A stretch of DNA of 64,000 nucleotides from NCBI RefSeq assembly GCF_000802205.1, contig NZ_CP012850.1, forward strand, positions 1,922,001 through 1,986,000, in the 5' to 3' direction. A program made the translations under genes and the position numbers. This DNA comes from Candidatus Nitrosocosmicus oleophilus (lineage in GTDB: Archaea; Thermoproteota; Nitrososphaeria; Nitrososphaerales; Nitrososphaeraceae). Positions 18,133-27,892 of this stretch are shown here, piece after piece. The notes under the pieces were generated by a model. It was not told the DNA's origin. It saw nothing but the letters and a program-made list of their open reading frames with translations, and searched no databases. Positions within the stretch are counted from its first letter, which is position 1, and each line of letters opens with the position of its first letter.

Positions 18133-19977
18133 ATGATTACTGATCAGAAATTTGTCAACACTGTTAAATTAATAGCTTTGAAAAATGCGCTGGAGTTTAA
18201 CAACACGATAAGAATCGACGTTGTAATTTCAAAGATTTTTTCAATTTCTAAAGAAATGGGAGCAAGTATTAACATAAAAGATTTGGTTCCAGAAATAAAA
18301 GAAATTACTAGTGAACTAGGATCTCTGCCAGTTAATGAAAAAAAGACTCTATACGACTCTATAACTTTGGAAAATAATCATTATTTAAAGGACCACAAAG
18401 ATGATACGGGAACAACCAATAATATCCAAAAGGATCTGGAAAACAAAAAGAAATCAACCTCGGCCGGTAATGATATCGAATTTGAACTCCCAAATCTGGA
18501 AGGGGCTGTCCAAGGTAAAGTAATAACAAGATTTCCTCCTGAGCCAAATGGCTACCCTCATATAGGTCATGCTAAAGCTGCGGTAATTGATGAAGAATAT
18601 GCTAGAAAATATGGGGGAAAGCTGATTTTGCGATATGATGATACTAACCCTCAAAAAGAAAAAATTGAATATTACAGTGCTATAAAAGATGGTCTCGATT
18701 GGCTTCAAGTAAAGCCAGATGAGATAAAGAATACATCTGATGATATTGTTAAAATTTATGAATATGGTAAGGAGCTAATTAGAAAAAATTTTGCATATGT
18801 TTGCTCGTGTTCACCAGAAGTTATAAAGCGTAACCGCCTAAATGCGATTGCGTGTAAATGTACGAATAATTCGATCGAAAATACCTTGTCAGAATTTGAA
18901 AATATGATCTCAGGAAAATACAACCAAAACCAAGCAATCCTGAGGTACAGAGGAGATATGACCAGTCTAAATACCGCGATGCGGGATCCGACTCTTTTTA
19001 GGGTTATAAAAGATGGTCATCACCCTAAGGTTGGTTCCAAATATTCGTTATGGCCCACTTATGATTTTGCTGCTCCTATAGAAGATAGCCTGGACGGCGT
19101 TACTCATGCATTTAGGACTAAAGAATACGAATTACGAAATGAATTATATTTTTCCATATTGGATAATTTATCTTTAAGGAAACCAAGGCTGATTGAATTC
19201 TCTAGGTTGGAATTTGAAGGGATTCCAGTTTCCAAAAGAAAAATTACACCCTTAATTGAACAGGGGATAATAAAGAATTGGGATGATCCTAGATTGCCTA
19301 CACTGATGGGATTAAGGAGACGTGGTATCCTACCAGAAGCTATAAGAAAATTCGTTCTGTCACTCAGTATTACACTGTCAGAAACGAAACCCTCAATGGA
19401 AATACTGGAATCATTCAATAGGAAAATGCTGGACTCCAAAGCCCAAAGGCTCTTTTTTGTCAAGAGTCCAGTCATAGTGAACATAGATGGTCTTAATGTC
19501 GATACAGTTGAGATTAGAAATCATCCTACTCTTGATATGGGCAAAAGAAAGGTGCGGGTAGGAAATATAATTTATATATCTAACGATGATGCAATTAAAC
19601 TAAAAATCGGAGATACATTAAGATTAATGGACTTATGCAACATAGAAATCTTGTCAATTGAAAAAAATCTCATTAAGGATGAAACCAACGAAAATGAGCC
19701 TAATATTGTTATTAATGCAAAAAATAAGGGAAATGAAATTTCTCATCATATGCCAAAGATTCAGTGGGTTTCTAAATCCAACTCCCAAAATTATAAGATT
19801 TTGAGACCATTACCCCTATACAATGGGGACAATTACAATGAAAATAATTTGATAGTGGATTGCGGATTATCTGAATCCTATATATCAAAACTTGAGCTAG
19901 GAACTGTCATTCAATTTGTTAGATATGGATTTTGTAAGATTGATGATAAATCTACTGCAATATTTACACATAGGTGA
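18133..19977 (+). CDS. gltX: Glutamyl-tRNA synthetase, archaeal type
   Basis: A 614-residue class I aminoacyl-tRNA synthetase. It has an N-terminal domain of about 110 residues before the catalytic core. The ATP motif is PNGYPHIGHAKAA (HIGH) near residue 140, and the second motif is VSKRKI (KMSKS-type) near 375. The C-terminal half is the beta-barrel anticodon domain of the GlnRS-like archaeal group. Archaeal GluRS is usually non-discriminating and feeds transamidation to Gln-tRNA. It is co-directional with the isoprenoid genes and ends 9 bp before the next start. Confidence 0.95.
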   Translation: MITDQKFVNTVKLIALKNALEFNNTIRIDVVISKIFSISKEMGASINIKDLVPEIKEITSELGSLPVNEKKTLYDSITLENNHYLKDHKDDTGTTNNIQKDLENKKKSTSAGNDIEFELPNLEGAVQGKVITRFPPEPNGYPHIGHAKAAVIDEEYARKYGGKLILRYDDTNPQKEKIEYYSAIKDGLDWLQVKPDEIKNTSDDIVKIYEYGKELIRKNFAYVCSCSPEVIKRNRLNAIACKCTNNSIENTLSEFENMISGKYNQNQAILRYRGDMTSLNTAMRDPTLFRVIKDGHHPKVGSKYSLWPTYDFAAPIEDSLDGVTHAFRTKEYELRNELYFSILDNLSLRKPRLIEFSRLEFEGIPVSKRKITPLIEQGIIKNWDDPRLPTLMGLRRRGILPEAIRKFVLSLSITLSETKPSMEILESFNRKMLDSKAQRLFFVKSPVIVNIDGLNVDTVEIRNHPTLDMGKRKVRVGNIIYISNDDAIKLKIGDTLRLMDLCNIEILSIEKNLIKDETNENEPNIVINAKNKGNEISHHMPKIQWVSKSNSQNYKILRPLPLYNGDNYNENNLIVDCGLSESYISKLELGTVIQFVRYGFCKIDDKSTAIFTHR

Positions 19978-19986
19978 ACTAAAAAA

Positions 19987-20856
19987 ATGAAAATAGCAAG
20001 GATTAGGTTGAAAAATTCAGTAGAAACATATGGAATTGTCTCTGAAGATGGTACGAAAATAATTACCAAGGAACAGATACAGGAAAAGACTGGAGTCCCT
20101 ATCCCACCTCGAATCAAAGAATTCTTGTTTGGTGGTTGGCTGGAAGAAGTAAATTCTGTTGGAGCTAACCTTACTTTTGATTTACCATTAAACGAAGTTG
20201 ATCTGTTGGCCCCACTTCCAAATCCACCTAAAATTATTTGTTTAGCTTTTAATTACTACGATCATGCTCGGGATGCAGGATTGACTCCTTCTGAAGAACC
20301 TGTGATATTCTTAAAACCAAGAACAGCATTAAATTCACCTCATGGAAATGTCATCTCCCCTTCGTATGTAAAGCGACTAGATTATGAAGCCGAAATAGCC
20401 GTCATTATTGGAAAACAAGTCAAAAAAGTTTCTGAAGAAAACTCTCTAGATGCTGTATTTGGTTACATGATATTCCATGATGTTTCTGCTCGAGATATCC
20501 AGTTTAGAGATAAACAATTCACACGAGGAAAAAGCATTGATACATTTGCTCCATGTGGTCCTTGGATAACTACTAGGGATGAAATTCAAGATCCTCAAAA
20601 ACTACGCATTACAACCAAAGTAAATGGTGAAATAAGGCAAAATTCGTCAAGTAGTAATATGGTTATCCCAATTAGGAAAATAATATCTTCTTTGAGTGAA
20701 CTTATAACAATCGAACCTGGGGACATCATTTCTACAGGTACTCCAGCCGGAGTAGCCATGTCAATGAAAGAACCTAGGTATTTGAAACATGATGACACGG
20801 TAGAGATTACTATAGAGGGATTGGGAACGATCAGGAATCGGATCTTGTTTAATTAG
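19987..20856 (+). CDS. Fumarylacetoacetate hydrolase family protein
   Basis: A 289-residue FAH-superfamily enzyme. The metal-binding DYEAEIAVIIGK segment (acidic pair EAE) and VFGYMIFHDVSARDIQ are typical, as are GKSIDTFAPCGPWI and DIISTGTPAGVAM. Relatives hydrolyse or decarboxylate 2-oxo acids and acylpyruvates, including oxaloacetate tautomerases; the substrate cannot be chosen here. It is the last gene of the rpoN-to-FAH block. Confidence 0.9.
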   Translation: MKIARIRLKNSVETYGIVSEDGTKIITKEQIQEKTGVPIPPRIKEFLFGGWLEEVNSVGANLTFDLPLNEVDLLAPLPNPPKIICLAFNYYDHARDAGLTPSEEPVIFLKPRTALNSPHGNVISPSYVKRLDYEAEIAVIIGKQVKKVSEENSLDAVFGYMIFHDVSARDIQFRDKQFTRGKSIDTFAPCGPWITTRDEIQDPQKLRITTKVNGEIRQNSSSSNMVIPIRKIISSLSELITIEPGDIISTGTPAGVAMSMKEPRYLKHDDTVEITIEGLGTIRNRILFN

Positions 20857-20944
20857 TATTAGTATAGATAATAGCTGATTTTATGGATGATATGCGACGC
20901 AATCTGGTGTGATTATGTGTCGCTATAGCCCGTTGCATTAGGAT

Positions 20945-21208
20945 CTAAGGTTTTTTGTGTAAAGCCCTTTTTAATTCATTTTCCAATAACTGGCAATATT
21001 GTTTGTAGGTTTCTACCAATTGTTCTCTGATATTTGCTAATTGCATTGACTGGTTGAGAGTTTGTACGCAACTCTCAAGTGTTCTCTCAGAAGCGAATAG
21101 TTCCATATCCAGTTTAAATTTCTTTACTAGATCTCTCTGCTCATCACTGATTTCTTCAATTGACCTGATAATTGACTCAATATTATCATTTAATCGCCCT
21201 GTCTCCAT
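20945..21208 (-). CDS. Hypothetical coiled-coil protein, 87 aa
   Basis: The ATG at 21208 is preferred over an upstream start at 21256 because GAGG lies about 9 nt before it. The product (METGRLNDNIESIIRSIEE...) is almost wholly helical and rich in Glu, Gln and Leu with heptad-like spacing, ending KRALHKKP. I recognise no family. It is convergent with the FAH gene. Confidence 0.6.
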   Translation of the reverse strand: METGRLNDNIESIIRSIEEISDEQRDLVKKFKLDMELFASERTLESCVQTLNQSMQLANIREQLVETYKQYCQLLENELKRALHKKP

Positions 21209-21457
21209 TTGGTCATCCTCATTGGGGTTTTTTCGCAAGAATATCAAACTAAACACTGGTTGTGCGCATATTTGTTATTTATTTGTTAGAATGTCGGCCT
21301 CAAGAAGCAATTAGCGATAAAATCAAGAGTCCTTTGGTACTTTTAGAGTTATACAAAAGAGGTTCTAGCTGAGCGCAAACTTATAATGCTTGCTATACAC
21401 TGAGCCCTATGCTAATATTATTGGAATACCTGCATTTTAGGGATAACGACCCACTGG

Positions 21458-21848
21458 TTGATTTCCGATGATGGAAGAAACACGTTGTATGGTCTGGTAA
21501 AAGATAAGGAGGGCAATGATTCTGGAAACTCTGCCAGGAGCAGTATCAAACAGATATTTTTGGTACTGGATAACGTATCAATACACAAGTCAAACAAGGT
21601 AAAAGAAAAGATAGCCAAATACCATCCAAGAATACAATTAGTAATTCTTCCAACAAGATCTCCTGAACTAAATCTGATAGGGTAGGATGGTTATGTTTAG
21701 CAGACAGGCAATAAACAATTCTACATTTGAAGATGATTCAGAAATAGGCAATGTCGTATTTCTGACTGGACATGCTTTTATACCAAAGCATAGATTCAAA
21801 GCTACCATAATCGGTTTACAGGTAGAAAGCATCAATTTGTTTACATGA
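21458..21848 (+). pseudogene. Remnant of an IS630-type transposase
   Basis: A 75-codon piece carries the C-terminal half of a DDE superfamily endonuclease: LVLDNVSIHKSNKVKEKI (catalytic Asp) and ILPTRSPELNLIG (catalytic Glu in the usual SPELNPIE setting). A stop at 21683 and a +1 shift separate it from the tail reading in another frame to 21848. The N-terminal domain is missing or unrecognisable, so the element is dead. No terminal repeats could be placed. Confidence 0.6.
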
Positions 21849-21850
21849 CC

Positions 21851-21951
21851 TAAACACCATCAGAATCTCCTCCATCTCTATTCTACTAGTCCAAACACCA
21901 TCAGAATCCTCTCAAACCATAATTTATCTCTCATCCAAACCTGTCAGAATC
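21851..21951. repeat. Three spaced copies of a 17-nt motif
   Basis: AAACACCATCAGAATC-like units start near 21852, 21893 and 21937, with 41-44 bp spacing. The first two match fully; the third has two changes (CTG for CAC-type bases). The spacers are pyrimidine-rich and unrelated to each other. There are too few and too irregular copies for a CRISPR. Confidence 0.5.
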
Positions 21952-22050
21952 TCATCCCTTCAGAGTCCATGCATAGTTACCCGACAAACTTTATGGAAAA
22001 GAGTTTATTTTCTTTATAAGTAGAATTCCATATGAAAAAATGTAATAAAT

Positions 22051-22302
22051 GTGGGAAAAAGAATACCAAGCGAAATTAAAAACAAGGTCCTTGACAGTTG
22101 GCTTTTTGACATACCGAGTAATATGATCGCTACCTGTAATGGAATAGGTATGGTAGTGTATTTAGAATTTTTGAGTCTTTTAAATCCAAAATTCCAGACA
22201 TAGATGTGTTAAGAGCAGTTGCTGTAATGATAAAACAAGAAGGCTTGAGTCTAAATGACGTGGCAACAGTGCCTGGTTTTCCAATTTTTGGGTCCTGCTA
22301 AC
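22051..22302 (+). pseudogene. Remnant of a helix-turn-helix (transposase-associated) gene
   Basis: From a GTG at 22051 the reading IPSEIKNKVLDSWLFDIP continues to IGM, then needs a frame change to resume as SVFRIFESFKSKIP and DIDVLRAVAVMIKQEGLSLN. That wording resembles DNA-binding proteins common in soil thaumarchaea, which pair a helix-turn-helix with a DVDALRELAVMLKKEGLSP-like region. The frameshift and the absence of the rest make it non-functional. The family assignment is from memory of the pattern. Confidence 0.5.
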
Positions 22303-22683
22303 TTGAGTGTCTGACCATCGACAATGTAGAATTAATTCTGTATATTACGGACAGACTCTGCCTAACTGCCGCAATTTGAGTACACTTTCTGACCCCATTT
22401 TTCCAAATTCCTTGTTGCATGCTCTTTAAGTGAAAAAGAGGAAGAAAATTTCGTCAAGTTAACAGTGCTCATTTTCGATGATGCTCGCAAACATAACTTA
22501 GTAATATAAAAGCAGCCTAGAAATTTATTCGATACCAGCATAGTCAAATATGTCGACATTATTGTAAAGTCGCATAGAACAACCAAGTTATGACAATTTA
22601 TTAACAACCAAGAGATCTTAAGAAATACTACCTAAGACAGGGAAATGTGTATAATACCCCTCTGAGACAAAGTAATTTAGTTA
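22303..22683. other. Intergenic region with probable gene debris
   Basis: No intact gene. It continues the decayed transposon area. A short charged reading (KEEENFVKLTVLIFDDARKH, about 22435-22500) looks protein-like but has no start or end. The promoter of the following reductase gene must lie in the last 100 bp. Confidence 0.4.
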
Positions 22684-23880
22684 TTGAAATTTGACATAGC
22701 TATTGTAGGAGGAGGACCAGCAGGATTGTCTGCTGCATATTCTGCATCTAAACATGGTGCTAAGGTAATCCTCATTGAAAAGGATCCTTCGTTTGGACAT
22801 AATGTTAGGACCAGCGGTGTCACTTGGATAAAGGAGATTGAAAAATTCGAAATCTCAAGGGAATACTATAATCCTATCAAGAATTTTTCCTTTGTCTCTC
22901 CAACCAATCAAATTATGATTTCTGGCAATTTTAATTCTGCATGTGTTCTGGATGTCAGAAAGACCTATCAATATTTAGCATCTAGAGCAGCCAGCGAAGG
23001 TAGTACTTTGCTGGTAAAAAGTCAAGTCATTGACGTTAAGAAAAATTTACAGGGACATTCAAGTATTTTGAAAGTCAACTCTCCCAGTGGGCCATTGGAT
23101 GTGGAGGCAACTTTAATTATAGATGCATCGGGCTTTACCAGTTTTGTATCCCGGAAATTAGGCTACGTTGAATCGTGGAAAAGATACGGCATAGGTGCAG
23201 AATATGAGTGCTATTGTGATAATGTGGATAACGAAACTTTATGCCTAATGGTCGGGCAGATTTATTCTGAGGCTGGTTATGCATGGGTTTTTCCATTATC
23301 TAAAAATCGCCTACGAATAGGAGTAGGCATTGGGAAACCAAATTCAAGCACCGATCCACTTGTTAAATTAAACCAAATCATGAAAAATCGCTTACCTCCA
23401 TTAGATACCCTAGGAAAAATTCAGCCCTTGGAGCTTCATTACGGTATGATTCCAAATGAAGGATTGCGTACAACCAGTGTTTTCGATGGCTTAATCATGG
23501 TTGGAGATACTGTGGGTCAGGCAAATCCGTTAGTACTGGAAGGAATAAGATATGCTATAGAATTTGGACGTTTGGCTGGGAGGGTAGGAGCCGAATCATT
23601 GCAATATAATTCATCTAGAGATTCACTATTGCCTTATGAAGTAGCAAACAAGAATCTCCTCGAAAAGAAAATAAAATCAGCATTAAAAGTTCAGTCAAGG
23701 TGGCTTGGTTTATCTGACTCCGAATGGCATAAAGAAATTGAAATAATAAAGGAATTATCAATAGATGAGTTTTTGGATTTTATCAAGTCAGATTTTACTT
23801 ATAGCAAAATGGCTAAATTGGCTTTCAACCATCCTAAAATGATGGTTAAGCAATTGTTTAACCTAGTATTAAAAAAATAG
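22684..23880 (+). CDS. Geranylgeranyl reductase family flavoprotein
   Basis: A 398-residue FAD enzyme that saturates geranylgeranyl chains of archaeal ether lipids or of quinone side chains. The N-terminal FAD motif is IVGGGPAGLSAAYSASKHGA, with IEKDPSFG after it. The characteristic substrate-pocket strand reads EAGYAWVFPL, and the GDTVGQANPLVLEGIRYAIE motif binds the FAD diphosphate. It starts at TTG 22684. It lies 43 bp upstream of nuoA on the same strand, so menaquinone side-chain reduction is a possible role besides lipid saturation. Confidence 0.88.
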   Translation: MKFDIAIVGGGPAGLSAAYSASKHGAKVILIEKDPSFGHNVRTSGVTWIKEIEKFEISREYYNPIKNFSFVSPTNQIMISGNFNSACVLDVRKTYQYLASRAASEGSTLLVKSQVIDVKKNLQGHSSILKVNSPSGPLDVEATLIIDASGFTSFVSRKLGYVESWKRYGIGAEYECYCDNVDNETLCLMVGQIYSEAGYAWVFPLSKNRLRIGVGIGKPNSSTDPLVKLNQIMKNRLPPLDTLGKIQPLELHYGMIPNEGLRTTSVFDGLIMVGDTVGQANPLVLEGIRYAIEFGRLAGRVGAESLQYNSSRDSLLPYEVANKNLLEKKIKSALKVQSRWLGLSDSEWHKEIEIIKELSIDEFLDFIKSDFTYSKMAKLAFNHPKMMVKQLFNLVLKK

Positions 23881-23923
23881 GTTCTTTTGAGAATATCAAA
23901 TAAGAAGATATAAATATCTTAAA

Positions 23924-24316
23924 TTGTCAGCCACATTTAATTTGGCAGGAGAAACCGCTACACAATTTCTTCCAATATTATATTTATTTGGATTTGGAAT
24001 TTTAGCTGGGGTACCCGCAATAATCATGTCTCGGTTGTTTATGACTAGAAGGAGGTATAATCCAGTAAAATTCCTTCCAATGGAATGTGGTCAAGTCCCT
24101 TCAGGCGAAGGACGATCTCATTTCATGATGCAGTATTATTCTTATATCCTGATGTTTGTCGTCTTCGATGTAATGTCTATTTTTCTGTACGCGTGGGGTG
24201 TTACCTTTTTTTCAATCCCTAAGGAAGCGACTTTGCCGATGATAGGATTTCTGGGTGTGATGTTTGCTGCGATGGGGTACGCATTATTTTTGGCAGGGAG
24301 AAAAGGAATTTGGTAG
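23924..24316 (+). CDS. nuoA: NADH-quinone oxidoreductase subunit A
   Basis: A 130-residue membrane subunit of complex I with three predicted helices. It contains the conserved FLPMECGQVPSGEGR loop (the Cys loop near the quinone channel), the YYSYILMFVVFDVMSIFLYAW helix region and a last helix ending GRKGIW. It starts at TTG 23924 and is the first gene of an 11-gene complex I cluster. Confidence 0.93.
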   Translation: MSATFNLAGETATQFLPILYLFGFGILAGVPAIIMSRLFMTRRRYNPVKFLPMECGQVPSGEGRSHFMMQYYSYILMFVVFDVMSIFLYAWGVTFFSIPKEATLPMIGFLGVMFAAMGYALFLAGRKGIW

Positions 24317-24377
24317 TCATATTAAACCCAATAGATATTAATAACTTGGATTGTAATTATCTAACAAGTGTAGAGGT

Positions 24378-24893
24378 ATGATAAAGGATCTCGTTAACCC
24401 TACCAATTTTAATCTTCTAGTGTCAAACATAGGTGATGTTTTGGTCAAAGCTTTGGATGCACCTTTAGGATATGTAATTAACTGGGGTCGCGTCTGGTCA
24501 TTATGGCCCGTTCACTTGGAAACGGCTTGTTGTAGTGTAGAATTCGGCGCTGTTTCAAGTCCGCGCTATGACGCCGAACGATTTGGGATACTGGAAGCTT
24601 TTGGTTCATTAAGACAATGTGATCTAATAGTAGTTCAGGGTACCGTAACTAGGAAAATGGCACCTAGGCTTAGGATGGTTTATGATCAGATGCCAGAGCC
24701 AAAATATGTTATCGCCATGGGAGCTTGTGCAATAACAGGTGGTCTATATCTGGATTCATACAATGTTTTGCCTGGGATTGATAGCATTGTGCCAGTAGAT
24801 GTTTATGTTCCAGGATGTCCTCCTAGACCTGAAACGTTAATTCAAGGTACCATGTTGTTGCAAGAAAAAATCAAAAGGTCGAAAGTTAAATAA
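24378..24893 (+). CDS. nuoB: NADH-quinone oxidoreductase subunit B
   Basis: A 171-residue subunit that carries the terminal N2 [4Fe-4S] cluster next to the quinone site. The cysteine ligands are visible as ETACCSVEF (tandem Cys), MGACAITGG and VPGCPPRPE. It is about 60 bp after nuoA, and the stop codon region overlaps the nuoC start. Confidence 0.96.
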   Translation: MIKDLVNPTNFNLLVSNIGDVLVKALDAPLGYVINWGRVWSLWPVHLETACCSVEFGAVSSPRYDAERFGILEAFGSLRQCDLIVVQGTVTRKMAPRLRMVYDQMPEPKYVIAMGACAITGGLYLDSYNVLPGIDSIVPVDVYVPGCPPRPETLIQGTMLLQEKIKRSKVK

Positions 24894-25423
24894 TGGAAAA
24901 AAACAATACCGAAAATAATCAAACGAACCTGATCGAGGTAAAAGAAGAAAAGAGTAATTTACTATCTAGTAGTCTTATTAATTCTATTACTACTAATTTT
25001 GGAGATCAAGTTAAACTCGTATATAAAAAAGAAAACAGATCCAAGATATTGGTGAGTCCAGAAAATCTTGTAGAAACAGCATTATATTTAAGAAATAATC
25101 ATGGATTTGATCATGCTGAATCAGCTTCGGGCACTGACTATCCAGCTGACAATCAAATTGAAATTAATTATCATTTAGGTTCGTATAGCAATACCGATTA
25201 TTATCCCTACATTTTAGTGCTATCAACTAGAGTTGATCGAACCGATCCTAAATCAAACAGCTTGATAAATATATTTCCGAGTGTTGAATACCATGAACGT
25301 GAAACATATGAAATGCTGGGTGTGTTTTTTTTGGGACATCCACGTAATGAACGCTTTATTTTACCCGAAGATTGGGCAGATATGCCACCTCTCAGAAAGG
25401 ATTTTCGCATAAAGGGGAGATGA
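24893..25423 (+). CDS. nuoC: NADH-quinone oxidoreductase subunit C
   Basis: A 176-residue hydrophilic 30-kDa-type subunit of the Q module. An acidic/Asn-rich N-terminal tail of about 25 residues precedes the core. The signature YHERETYEMLGVFFLGHP is followed by RFILPEDWADMPPLRKDF. It is separate from NuoD, unlike the fused form of some bacteria. It starts at the last base of nuoB. Confidence 0.95.
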   Translation: MEKNNTENNQTNLIEVKEEKSNLLSSSLINSITTNFGDQVKLVYKKENRSKILVSPENLVETALYLRNNHGFDHAESASGTDYPADNQIEINYHLGSYSNTDYYPYILVLSTRVDRTDPKSNSLINIFPSVEYHERETYEMLGVFFLGHPRNERFILPEDWADMPPLRKDFRIKGR

Positions 25424-25430
25424 TAGTGGA

Positions 25431-26591
25431 ATGAGCAGTCTGCAAGAAAAAATCGACGAGGCAAAGAAATTATCACTTCAAATAACAAAGGAAACTGAAG
25501 ATGATAGATTGATGACTCTGAGTGTTGGTCCACAGCATCCAGGGTCCGGCCATTTCAGATTTACTATTAAGGTTGATGGAGACTATATCGTATTCGTAGA
25601 TCCTGACCCTGGATATGTTCACAGGGGACATGAAAAGATGTGCGAATATCGAAATCACTTTCAAAATATACCTCATTTGGAGCGTCCCGTGATTCATGAT
25701 TCTTGTAACATTACTTATGCATACAGTTTGGCCGTGGAGGATCTTGTGGGCATTACCGTTCCTAGAAGGGGTCAATTTATTAGGGCACTTGCATCTGAAC
25801 TTAGTAGACTTTCATATACATTGTATTGGTTAGCAATTTATGGAATATTTCTAGGACATTCTACGATGTTCATGTGGCCTGCTGGAGATAGAGAATTACT
25901 TATCGATCTATTGGAGCGTTTAAGTGGTGCAAGAGTAACTAATGCATTCAATATTCCAGGTGGAGTCAGAAATGATATTCCTTATAATTTTAAAGAAAAA
26001 TGTCTAGCCCAGGTCAATTATTTTGAGACTAGGCTCAAAGAATATGAGGATATTTTTTATAACAATCCTTTGCTAAGACAGAGGACTGAGGGTGTTGGAA
26101 TATTGACTAAAGAAGATGCGATCAAACTGGGGGTAACTGGATCTGTCTTGAGGGCATCAGGAGTACCATTTGATGTTAGGAAAGTGGAACCTTATGACGT
26201 CTATGATGAAATTGAATTTAAGGTTCAATACATGAAAACATGTGACTCTTTTGCTAGAGCTTATGTACCTGTACTTGATATGAGAGAGTCATGTCACATT
26301 ATTAGACAATTGTTAGATAAGATGCCGGATTCAGGAGATGTAAGAGAAAAACTGCAATTTAATATTAAAAGCTCCCCGGGCGAAACGTACAAACGGGTGG
26401 AATCAGGAAGAGGCGCGTTGGGATATCACGTAGTGAGTGATGGGACACCCAGACCATATAGAGTAAAGGCATCGGTAGGTTCCTTTAGGAATTTACTCGC
26501 TTTACCTTTCTTGTTAACTGGTTCGAAATTAGGGGATATGCCTGCAATATATTGGTCTTTGAATTATTGGCCGGTGGAGGCTGACAGATAA
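25431..26591 (+). CDS. nuoD: NADH-quinone oxidoreductase subunit D
   Basis: A 386-residue 49-kDa-type subunit that forms the quinone-binding cavity with NuoB. Visible are the VGPQHPGSGHFRF loop (quinone-site His), DPDPGYVHRGHEKMCEYR, FNIPGGVRNDIP and the C-terminal GDMPAIYWSLNYWPVEADR. The nickel-binding Cys pairs of related hydrogenases are absent, as expected for complex I. The stop overlaps the nuoH start (ATAATGG). Confidence 0.96.
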   Translation: MSSLQEKIDEAKKLSLQITKETEDDRLMTLSVGPQHPGSGHFRFTIKVDGDYIVFVDPDPGYVHRGHEKMCEYRNHFQNIPHLERPVIHDSCNITYAYSLAVEDLVGITVPRRGQFIRALASELSRLSYTLYWLAIYGIFLGHSTMFMWPAGDRELLIDLLERLSGARVTNAFNIPGGVRNDIPYNFKEKCLAQVNYFETRLKEYEDIFYNNPLLRQRTEGVGILTKEDAIKLGVTGSVLRASGVPFDVRKVEPYDVYDEIEFKVQYMKTCDSFARAYVPVLDMRESCHIIRQLLDKMPDSGDVREKLQFNIKSSPGETYKRVESGRGALGYHVVSDGTPRPYRVKASVGSFRNLLALPFLLTGSKLGDMPAIYWSLNYWPVEADR

Positions 26592-27892
26592 TGGCTTCTC
26601 TGACTCCAGATTTTAGATTCGGGAATTTCGTAGCTAGTATTGTTTGGGTTTTATTTGTAGTCTTAGCTTTAGTTACCGTACTTATTCTCCCAATAATCTT
26701 TTTTACTCTATTCTATATTCCTCTGCCCGTAGTTGACGGGCAAGTCTTGACACCGTACCTGTTCTTCTCGATGATGGTCGATCCGTCTAGGACACTTCCT
26801 ATTCTTCAATTTTTTATGCATACGACTCTCTTTAAGGCAGCAGTTTTTCCGGGCTTTGTATTTGCAGCTCTGATAGCAGCGGTCACGATATTTGTAGAGC
26901 GGAAATTGCTGGCTAAGATGCAGCTACGTGTAGGGCCACTATATGCTGGCAAAGTTGAAGGTATATTCCAATTACTGGCTGATGGACTGAAGCTTCTGAC
27001 CAAGGAGATTATAGTACCATCGGGAGCTGATAAGCCCATATTCTGGTTAGCTCCAATAATGTTCGTAGCTACTGCAGCTGCGGTAGTTGCACTGATTCCG
27101 GTAGCTCCAGGTTGGGTAGTCGCTGATGTTGACGTAGGGCTAATCGCTGTCTTTGCAATACTCGGCTTTTTCCCGTTGATTGCGTTATTATTTTCATGGG
27201 CAAGTAACAGTAAATACCCGTTCATTGGTGGACTGAGGGCCCTCCATCAAATGATTGCCTTTGAAATACCATTTTTCTTGTCGGCATTGCCGGTCGTTTT
27301 ACTATCATCGTCTCTTAATCTCACCGAGATTGCGAGATCGCAGTATATGATCTGGAATATATTTTTGCTGCCGATTAACGCTTTTGTTTTCTTTATATCT
27401 TCTCTGGCTGAATTAGAAAGGATTCCATTTGATTTGCCCGAGGCTGAAAGTGAAATAGTTGCAGGCTGGTTAACTGAGACTACTGGGATGATTTATGGAC
27501 TCATCCAGCTTGGTAGTTATTTGAAACTATACGCCCTTGCAGGTTTGTTTGTAATTCTCTTTTTAGGTGGATGGTATGGACCACAAATATTTCCTCCTGA
27601 ATTAATTCCTGGAGCTCATGAATCTAACTTACCATTGTTGCAAATGCTAGCCTTAGATGGAGTATACAATGCTATTACGGTAAACAGCGTATTCTGGTTT
27701 TTGATAAAAACAATTTTCATCATCTTTCTGATGTTAGTTATTAGAGGTATCAATCCGAGAATTAGAATTGATATTTTACTTCACACAGGATGGTACAAGC
27801 TAATAGTTTTAACATTCATAAATCTGTTTGTTGTTTTGATGTTGATTTACGGTGGAATTATTGGACCGGAGGGAGTGATTTCGATAAGGTGA
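26591..27892 (+). CDS. nuoH: NADH-quinone oxidoreductase subunit H
   Basis: A 433-residue membrane subunit with about nine helices linking the Q module to the proton pumps. Conserved parts include ERKLLAKMQLRVGPLYAGK, GLKLLTKEIIVPSGADKP, FEIPFFLSALPV and ERIPFDLPEAESEIVAGW, whose charged residues form the quinone-entry channel. It is longer than the roughly 330-residue bacterial form because of an N-terminal extra helix and insertions. Its stop overlaps the nuoI GTG start in the sequence GTGA. Confidence 0.95.
   Translation: MASLTPDFRFGNFVASIVWVLFVVLALVTVLILPIIFFTLFYIPLPVVDGQVLTPYLFFSMMVDPSRTLPILQFFMHTTLFKAAVFPGFVFAALIAAVTIFVERKLLAKMQLRVGPLYAGKVEGIFQLLADGLKLLTKEIIVPSGADKPIFWLAPIMFVATAAAVVALIPVAPGWVVADVDVGLIAVFAILGFFPLIALLFSWASNSKYPFIGGLRALHQMIAFEIPFFLSALPVVLLSSSLNLTEIARSQYMIWNIFLLPINAFVFFISSLAELERIPFDLPEAESEIVAGWLTETTGMIYGLIQLGSYLKLYALAGLFVILFLGGWYGPQIFPPELIPGAHESNLPLLQMLALDGVYNAITVNSVFWFLIKTIFIIFLMLVIRGINPRIRIDILLHTGWYKLIVLTFINLFVVLMLIYGGIIGPEGVISIR

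Noticed and set aside
21851-21951. Short CRISPR array
   Set aside because: Only three imperfect 17-nt repeats, unequal spacing and no cas genes in the window.
27790-27888. Longer nuoI start inside nuoH
   Set aside because: The extra N-terminus is just nuoH coding sequence read in another frame; the GTGA overlap at 27889 gives the normal family length.
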